From the NCBI GenBank assembly GCA_033720955.1, contig JAWWBN010000130.1:1-10518 (forward strand): 10,518 nt of DNA, given 5' to 3'. This DNA is from JAWWBN01 sp033720955 (GTDB lineage: Bacteria > Acidobacteriota > Thermoanaerobaculia > Multivoradales > JAHEKO01). The notes below the pieces were generated by a model, which saw nothing but the letters and a program-made list of their open reading frames with translations, searched no databases and was not told the DNA's origin. Positions 6,619-10,518 of the stretch are shown here, piece after piece. The translations under genes were made by a program, and so were the position numbers. The stretch's first letter is position 1. Every line of letters begins with the position of its first letter.

Positions 6619-7514
6619 GCCTCGCCCCGCTGATTCCAGTATCGCGCGATGCCGTCCACCGACATCTCCCTCGGGTTCGCCACCTCGTAGGCGCGAGCGG
6701 CCGTCTCGTCCACGCCCGCCTCGGACGCCAGCTCCCGCACCCGGCGGCCGTACCGGGTGAGCATCTCCTCCCGGCTCGCCCCCTCCCGAACCATCCGGCC
6801 CACGAACTCCGCCGTCTCCTCGAGCGACGCCTCGAAGGCGTCGAGCTCGGCGGCCACCTCCGTGGTGGGTCCGAAATGAGTGCGGTAGAGGGTCCTCGCC
6901 CCGAGGCCGCGAATCCTGGCCAGGCTCTCCTTCCACGCCTCGAGATCGAACTCCGGCGGCGGCGCCGGCAGGTCGATCCAGCTCTCCCCGGGCAGACGGA
7001 TGCCGGCCGCGTCGCCCGAGAAGAGGACGCGCCCGAGCCGCCAGACGTGGTGATGCCGGGCGTGGCCGGGGGTCTCGACGGCCTGGAAGGTCAGCCCCGC
7101 GGCCGAAACCTCCTCGCCGTCCTCCACCGCGACGACCCGGTCCGCCGGGGCCGGGACCGTCTCTCCCCAGAGGACATCCATCCTGTCGCCGTAGATCCGC
7201 GTCGCGCTGCGCAGCAGCCGGGACGGATCCACCAGGTGAGGAGCGCCCCGCGGGTGGACGTAGACCGTGGCCCCGCGGCGCGCCCACCAGCCGGCGGCGC
7301 CGGCGTGGTCCAGGTGGATGTGGGTCACCAGGACGGCTCGCACCTCCCCCTCCTCGACCCCGCTCTCGGCCAGGCGCCTCCGCAGCGTCCGAAGAGTCGA
7401 CCCGGGCCCGGTCTCGACCAGGGCCACGCCGTCCGGTCCGCGGACCAGGAAGGAGGCGATCGTCTGCGGCGTGCCCTGGAAGTCGAGGTCGAGGGGGTGG
7501 ATCTCCACGGCCAT
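6615..7514 (-). CDS. Metallo-beta-lactamase-fold (MBL) hydrolase, glyoxalase II-like
   Basis: A 299-residue cytoplasmic hydrolase with a complete set of dinuclear metal ligands. THIHLDHAG gives H65, H67, D69 and H70. ETPGHARHH gives H151, FSGDAAG gives D168, and RTHFGP gives H213. The N-terminal strand VALVETGPGST contains the usual fold-entry motif. About 85 helical residues follow the last metal ligand, as in the MBL family related to glyoxalase II and quinoprotein-relay-type hydrolases. The substrate is not predictable; a thioester or lactone is plausible. The start at 7514 is firm because an in-frame TGA lies at 7529-7527. The only Shine-Dalgarno-like GGAGGG ends 16 bases upstream, which is too distant, and a -10-like GAGAAT sits six bases before the ATG. 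The stop overlaps the GTG start of the propeller gene, so the two probably form a two-gene operon. Confidence 0.93.
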   Translation of the reverse strand: MAVEIHPLDLDFQGTPQTIASFLVRGPDGVALVETGPGSTLRTLRRRLAESGVEEGEVRAVLVTHIHLDHAGAAGWWARRGATVYVHPRGAPHLVDPSRLLRSATRIYGDRMDVLWGETVPAPADRVVAVEDGEEVSAAGLTFQAVETPGHARHHHVWRLGRVLFSGDAAGIRLPGESWIDLPAPPPEFDLEAWKESLARIRGLGARTLYRTHFGPTTEVAAELDAFEASLEETAEFVGRMVREGASREEMLTRYGRRVRELASEAGVDETAARAYEVANPREMSVDGIARYWNQRGEA

Positions 7515-7520
7515 GGGCCG

Positions 7521-7526
7521 ATTCTC
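7521..7526 (-). promoter_or_regulatory. Possible extended -10 element for the MBL hydrolase gene
   Basis: Reading the minus strand, TGAGAGAAT carries a GAGAAT hexamer (four of six consensus) preceded by the TGn of an extended -10. Exactly six bases separate it from the ATG at 7514. Normal spacing would place the transcription start at the A of the ATG, giving a leaderless message. No -35 hexamer is convincing. It lies in the 70-bp region (7515-7584) shared with the divergent sulfatase-fold gene. Confidence 0.35.
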
Positions 7527-7567
7527 TCATCCCTCCGCGGACCACCAGGCTCCTGACGCCCGCAGCG

Positions 7568-7573
7568 TAAGAT
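7568..7573 (+). promoter_or_regulatory. Possible -10 element for the sulfatase-fold gene
   Basis: TAAGAT matches the -10 consensus TATAAT at four of six positions, keeping the first TA, fifth A and final T. It is eleven bases ahead of the ATG at 7585. The bases between hold no Shine-Dalgarno sequence, so the transcript would have a leader of only about five bases. No -35 consensus is found 16-18 bases upstream. It is a candidate promoter by position and composition only. Confidence 0.35.
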
Positions 7574-7584
7574 CTGTGGACCGT

Positions 7585-9561
7585 ATGGGCCATGGCCGAG
7601 AGATCCGAGCCCGTCGCGAGCCGTCCCGGCTCGATCGCCACTCCCTGTGGGTGGCGGCGCTCGCGGCCGGCGGCGCGCTGGGGCTCTTCCAGACCGCGCT
7701 GCTCATGGCGCGCGTGCCCTCGCTGCGCGGCGGCCTCGAGCCGCTTCCCGGTCTCGCCAGCCTGGGCCTCCCGGTCGGCGTCCTGACGGTGCTCCTCCTG
7801 ACCCCCGTCGGATGGGCCGTCCGACGATTCCGGGTTCGTCGCGGAGCGGACCCGCTGACGGCGGCGTGGAGCGGCTGCCTCGGGGCCGCGGCGGCGGTGG
7901 CCGCGTGGACGCTGGCCGACCTGGGCGTGACGAGTCTGTCGCTCCGGAGCGCCGGCGCCGGCCTCCTGACCGCGCTCCTCGCCCTGGCCGCCGGGGCGGC
8001 AGCGGGCGCCTGGGTGCGGCCCTCGCGCGCTTGGATCGCGATCGGCGCCGTCGCCACCGCGATGGGCCTCCTCGCCGCCGGGACGATCGCCCTCGGCCGC
8101 GGTCGCGACGCCGCCCCGCAGACGCCGGCTCTGAGCCACGAGTGGCCGCCACGCCACCCCGACGTCGTGCTGGTGACCGTGGACACGCTGCGAGCCGACC
8201 GCGTGGGCCTCTATGGCGCCGCCCCCTCGCGCACGCCGGAGATCGACCGCCTCGGCCAGGCGGGCGTCGTCTTTCGACGCGCCCTGGCGTCGAGCCCGTG
8301 GACCATACCGAGCCTGGCCACGGTCATGACCGGTCTGCCCACCGTCCGGCACCGGGCGGGCTGGCCGATGGCGCCCGGCCCCACCTTCTGGCGCTCGGCG
8401 CTGAACGAGCAGTTCTTCACCCTGGCCGAGCGCTTCGCCGCGGCTGGATACCGCACCAACGCGGTGGTGGCCAACGGGTTCCTTTCGCGCTGGACCGGCA
8501 TCGACCAGGGGTTCGCCAGCTACGCCAACCCGTTTCTGTCGGCCATGGCGACCGGGACCCTGCGCGACCTGCCCCTGACCCGCCTGCTCGTGGCGCTGGC
8601 GCCTCCTGAGAGCTGGGGCGACTTCCGCGCCTCCGGGGTCACCGACGCCGGTCTCGACGCTCTGGCGGCGGATGTGGAGGCGCCGCTCTTTCTCTGGCTG
8701 CACTACATCGACCCCCACTCGCCCTTCCAGGCCGACCCCGGCCACCTGGACCCGCGGGCGGCGGTGGCGATGATCCGACAGGAGATGCCGGCAACCGGGG
8801 AGGACGGCACCGTGGTGGGAGATTTCTTCGCCGCGACCGAGCGGGTGCGCTCCGGAACCCTCTGGCTCGGCCCCGCGGACCGCCGCCGCCTCGTCGAGAT
8901 CTACGACGGCGAGGTCGCCTACACCGACCGCGAGATCGGCCGTCTCTTCGCCGCTCTCGAGGAGCGGGCGACGGCTCGGCCGGTGGTGGCGGCGCTCACC
9001 GCCGACCACGGCGAGGAGTTCTGGGACCACGGCGGCTTCGAGCACGGCCACGACTACTACCGGGAGGTCACCGGCATCCCCCTGCTCTTCTGGGGGCCGG
9101 GCCGGGTGCCCGCCGGCGGCGTCTTCGAGCATCAGGTGGGCCTGGTCGACGTGGCGCCGACCCTGCTCGAGCTCGCCGGACTCGAGCCGCCGGCGCCGTC
9201 CGCCCCCGACGAGGGCCGCTCCCTCGTGCCGCTCTGGAGCGGGGCCGAGGCCGCCGCCGGGTGGCGCGAGCTGCCGCGGTTCGCCTCCGGCAATCTGTAC
9301 GACCTCCCCGCCGCCCTGGTCGAGGAGGGCCGCTGGCGCTACCTGCTGCGGGCCAATGGCGCCGAGGAGCTCTACGACCTGGACGACGACCCCGGGGAGA
9401 GGTTCAACCGCGCCCGCGACCTGCCCGAGATCGCCGCCCGCTATCGCGAGCTGCTGGCGCCCCGGCTCGACGCGGTGATGGCCGGCCTGCCCGGGGAGGA
9501 CGCCCCCGCCCTCACCTCCGACGAGCTGCGGGCGCTGCGGGCGTTGGGGTACCTGGACTGA
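7585..9561 (+). CDS. Membrane-anchored sulfatase/alkaline-phosphatase-fold enzyme with Thr at the nucleophile position
   Basis: A 658-residue protein with about five predicted membrane helices in the first 170 residues (near 21-41, 60-80, 95-113, 122-142, 148-170) and a large domain probably facing the periplasm. That domain starts VLVTVDTLRADRVGLYG (195-211), with metal-ligand candidates D200 and D205. It continues through YIDPHSPF (H378) and LTADHGEEFWDHGG (D474, H475) to HGHDYY (H488). The position of the formylglycine Cys/Ser in CxPSR sulfatases is filled by T240 in PWTIPSLATVMTG. Thr at this position is the nucleophile in EptA and LtaS, which also have five helices. The tail YDLDDDPGER and LRALGYLD is typical of sulfatase-annotated proteins. 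A phospho- or sulfo-transferase or hydrolase acting on envelope lipids or glycans is therefore more likely than a classical FGly sulfatase, but the substrate is unknown. I chose the ATG at 7585 because it is just behind a -10-like element and outside the neighbouring gene. Confidence 0.9.
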   Translation: MGHGREIRARREPSRLDRHSLWVAALAAGGALGLFQTALLMARVPSLRGGLEPLPGLASLGLPVGVLTVLLLTPVGWAVRRFRVRRGADPLTAAWSGCLGAAAAVAAWTLADLGVTSLSLRSAGAGLLTALLALAAGAAAGAWVRPSRAWIAIGAVATAMGLLAAGTIALGRGRDAAPQTPALSHEWPPRHPDVVLVTVDTLRADRVGLYGAAPSRTPEIDRLGQAGVVFRRALASSPWTIPSLATVMTGLPTVRHRAGWPMAPGPTFWRSALNEQFFTLAERFAAAGYRTNAVVANGFLSRWTGIDQGFASYANPFLSAMATGTLRDLPLTRLLVALAPPESWGDFRASGVTDAGLDALAADVEAPLFLWLHYIDPHSPFQADPGHLDPRAAVAMIRQEMPATGEDGTVVGDFFAATERVRSGTLWLGPADRRRLVEIYDGEVAYTDREIGRLFAALEERATARPVVAALTADHGEEFWDHGGFEHGHDYYREVTGIPLLFWGPGRVPAGGVFEHQVGLVDVAPTLLELAGLEPPAPSAPDEGRSLVPLWSGAEAAAGWRELPRFASGNLYDLPAALVEEGRWRYLLRANGAEELYDLDDDPGERFNRARDLPEIAARYRELLAPRLDAVMAGLPGEDAPALTSDELRALRALGYLD

Positions 9562-10393
9562 CGAGATCCTCGTAGTCGACCCGGGGGAAGACGTCCAGAT
9601 ACCCGCCCCGGGTGGCGTTCACGATCTCCTGGCCGCGCCGCCGCGCCGTGTCCCGGAGCCGCTCGTAGGTCCGCCAGATGGCCAGCGTCCCCTCCATCCG
9701 CCGCCGGTAGGAGTAGTCGCCCGGGTCCGTCGGCGCCTTCTCGGCGGGACTCTCGTAGAAGCGCAGGTAGCGGTCGGGTCGGGCGAGCCAGTCGTGGTCG
9801 TGCCCGATCAGGACGATGGGCGAGCACCCCATCCAGAGGGCCATGAGGATCGCGAGCTGGCTTCCCGACGTCGTCTTGCAGAGCGTCCCGGTCGGGTCGG
9901 TGGGGTCGTGACCCTCCGGCCACTCCTCGAAGAGATAGCGCTCGCCCGGGAGCAGAAAGTAGACGTCCCCGGGGTGGAGCTCCGGGACCCGCTCCACCCG
10001 CGTCCGGGCCAAAGTCTTGAAGAAGTACGCCCGGGCACCCAGCGGGGCGACCTGGCGGCGGATCTGCTCGACCGGCTCGGCGCCGGAGTTGAAGTAGTAG
10101 GTGGGACGCCACCGCCCCAGCACCGGGTTGAGATGGAAGCGGCTCATCACGAAGGTCAGCTCCCGTCCCAGGGGCGCGAGATCCAGCTCGTTGAGCGACG
10201 GGCCGTTGCCGATCACGAAGCAGCGGCGCCCCCGGTGCCGGTGGCGCAGGCCGGCGTTCCGGGCGAGCAGCCGGCGCTGGAAGGCGTCGACCTCGAGCTC
10301 GCGGCGCAGACGCCGCAGCCGCAGACGCCTCGCGATCGCCGGCGGTACGAGCCACTCCGCGAGGGAGCGGCCGGTGGGCCGATCCTCTCTCAT
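9512..10393 (-). CDS. DUF115/MptE-like Rossmann protein, possible glycosyltransferase (GT42-like)
   Basis: A 293-residue soluble protein. The nucleotide-binding-like motif FVIGNGPSLNELDL (59-72) is followed by TFVMSRFHL, TYYFNSG (98-104), a central TTSGSQLAILMALWMGCSPI (174-193) with VLIGHDHDW, and a terminal IVNATRGGYLDVFPRVDYEDL (257-277). This layout fits the DUF115 family, which includes 6-hydroxymethylpterin pyrophosphokinase MptE and Maf-type flagellin glycosyltransferases. It also resembles the GT42 sialyltransferases, which share GNGPSL, a SG.xxxxxAxxxGY region and an IxLxGxDxY turn. In a bacterial setting a surface-glycan role is more likely than pterin synthesis, though this is inference. 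The basic N-terminus has no signal peptide. A GGAG at 10405-10402 is well placed eight bases ahead of the ATG. The last 16 codons and stop overlap the convergent sulfatase-fold gene, and this tail (Pro/Ala/Arg-rich) looks like a non-conserved extension. Confidence 0.85.
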   Translation of the reverse strand: MREDRPTGRSLAEWLVPPAIARRLRLRRLRRELEVDAFQRRLLARNAGLRHRHRGRRCFVIGNGPSLNELDLAPLGRELTFVMSRFHLNPVLGRWRPTYYFNSGAEPVEQIRRQVAPLGARAYFFKTLARTRVERVPELHPGDVYFLLPGERYLFEEWPEGHDPTDPTGTLCKTTSGSQLAILMALWMGCSPIVLIGHDHDWLARPDRYLRFYESPAEKAPTDPGDYSYRRRMEGTLAIWRTYERLRDTARRRGQEIVNATRGGYLDVFPRVDYEDLVSPGTPTPAAPAARRR

Positions 10394-10401
10394 CCGCTTG
10401 A

Positions 10402-10405
10402 CTCC
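10402..10405 (-). promoter_or_regulatory. Ribosome binding site of the DUF115-like gene
   Basis: On the minus strand GGAG lies eight bases before the ATG at 10393, a normal Shine-Dalgarno spacing. It is the best-placed SD sequence in this window and supports the chosen start. Most other starts here have no SD or a poorly spaced one. Confidence 0.5.
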
Positions 10406-10428
10406 GCTTGTTTCGGGCGAGCGCGGAG

Positions 10429-10434
10429 ATTCTA
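10429..10434 (-). promoter_or_regulatory. Possible -10 element for the DUF115-like gene
   Basis: TAGAAT on the minus strand matches five of six consensus -10 bases and lies in the 51-bp gap (10394-10444) between the DUF115-like gene and the gene fragment upstream. It would give a leader of roughly 28 bases that contains the GGAG at 10405-10402. No consensus -35 sequence is visible 16-18 bases further up. It may give the gene its own promoter instead of readthrough from the upstream gene. Confidence 0.4.
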
Positions 10435-10444
10435 CCCGGCCGCC

Positions 10445-10518
10445 TCAGGGCTCGAGGAGGTCGCGGATCCAGTCGTGCAGCGCCACCGCGGAGGGGAATC
10501 CGACGGTCGTCGCCGCCA
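10445..10518 (-). CDS. C-terminal fragment of an unidentified protein (partial at window edge)
   Basis: On the minus strand a frame runs in from the window edge and ends at a TGA (10447-10445). It encodes a 23-residue tail ending LHDWIRDLLEP, which reads like an amphipathic C-terminal helix. It is oriented like the DUF115-like gene and ends 51 bp before that gene's ATG, as expected of an upstream neighbour. The fragment is too short to assign a family. Only the stop, the orientation and the protein-like composition support it. Confidence 0.45.
   Translation of the reverse strand, partial: AATTVGFPSAVALHDWIRDLLEP

Noticed and set aside
5146..6633. 495-codon forward frame antisense to the propeller gene
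   Set aside because: It has shadow composition and no domain signal, while the opposite strand encodes repeated TGExxW blades.
7531..7536. GGAGGG on the minus strand as the ribosome binding site of the MBL gene
   Set aside because: It ends 16 bases before the ATG, beyond useful spacing. The ATG at 7530 that it might otherwise precede is out of frame with the hydrolase.
7267..7584. Upstream extension of the sulfatase-fold frame to an ATG at 7267
   Set aside because: This would overlap most of the start of the divergent MBL gene and the promoter region. The sequence is basic and non-conserved, and the first membrane helix begins about 20 residues after the ATG at 7585.
6619..9132. Very long leftward open frame continuing upstream of the propeller gene
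   Set aside because: It is antisense to the sulfatase-fold gene and out of frame with the MBL gene, both of which have clear conserved motifs. High GC removes stop codons, which leaves such shadow frames open. The GTG at 6618 gives a normal propeller protein.
1..10518. Search by eye for CRISPR repeats, insertion-sequence ends, long direct or inverted repeats and intrinsic terminators
   Set aside because: None was found. Short GC-rich palindromes occur throughout but have no T-run or repeat structure, and intergenic space is minimal.

Overview
This is a very GC-rich (roughly 70% by eye), densely packed bacterial chromosome segment with eight genes I can support, plus a fragment of a ninth. 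The combination of a membrane-anchored PQQ-type propeller, a sulfatase-fold enzyme opening with VDTLRADRVGLYG and ending in LRALGYLD, an ACAD10-like phosphotransferase and very high GC suggests Acidobacteriota, possibly Thermoanaerobaculia or a relative. That placement is inference from gene style; no marker gene is present. I see no rRNA, tRNA, CRISPR array, insertion sequence or phage gene.

Layout. Positions 1-61 are an upstream region with a -10-like hexamer. A rightward cluster follows: sucA (E1 of 2-oxoglutarate dehydrogenase, 62-2518), a GHKL-ATPase-like protein (2526-3248), an APH/choline-kinase-type phosphotransferase starting at a GTG overlapping the previous stop (3245-4312), and a transglutaminase-like protein (4338-5012). 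One base separates it from a leftward pair: a PQQ-like beta-propeller membrane protein (6618-5014), which starts at a GTG overlapping the stop of the metallo-beta-lactamase-fold hydrolase ahead of it (7514-6615). A 70-bp divergent promoter region separates that hydrolase from a rightward gene with five predicted membrane helices and a sulfatase/alkaline-phosphatase-fold domain (7585-9561). This last gene overlaps tail-to-tail by 50 bp with a leftward DUF115/MptE-like or sialyltransferase-like protein (10393-9512). The C-terminal end of another leftward gene closes the window.

How the genes work together. SucA is the only clear central-metabolism enzyme, and it is not followed by sucB/lpd as in many bacteria. 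The GHKL-like protein and the phosphotransferase are tightly coupled to it and to each other, so a shared regulatory or catabolic role is possible but unproven. The hydrolase and propeller genes form a second coupled unit. The sulfatase-fold membrane enzyme and the DUF115-like protein could both act on envelope glycans or lipids. Most of the window is ordinary bacterial sequence. The points that deserve a second look are the degenerate GHKL protein behind an E1 gene, the Thr-type active site with five membrane helices, the two GTGA stop/start overlaps, the convergent gene overlap, and several start codons that sit directly behind -10-like elements with no ribosome binding site.
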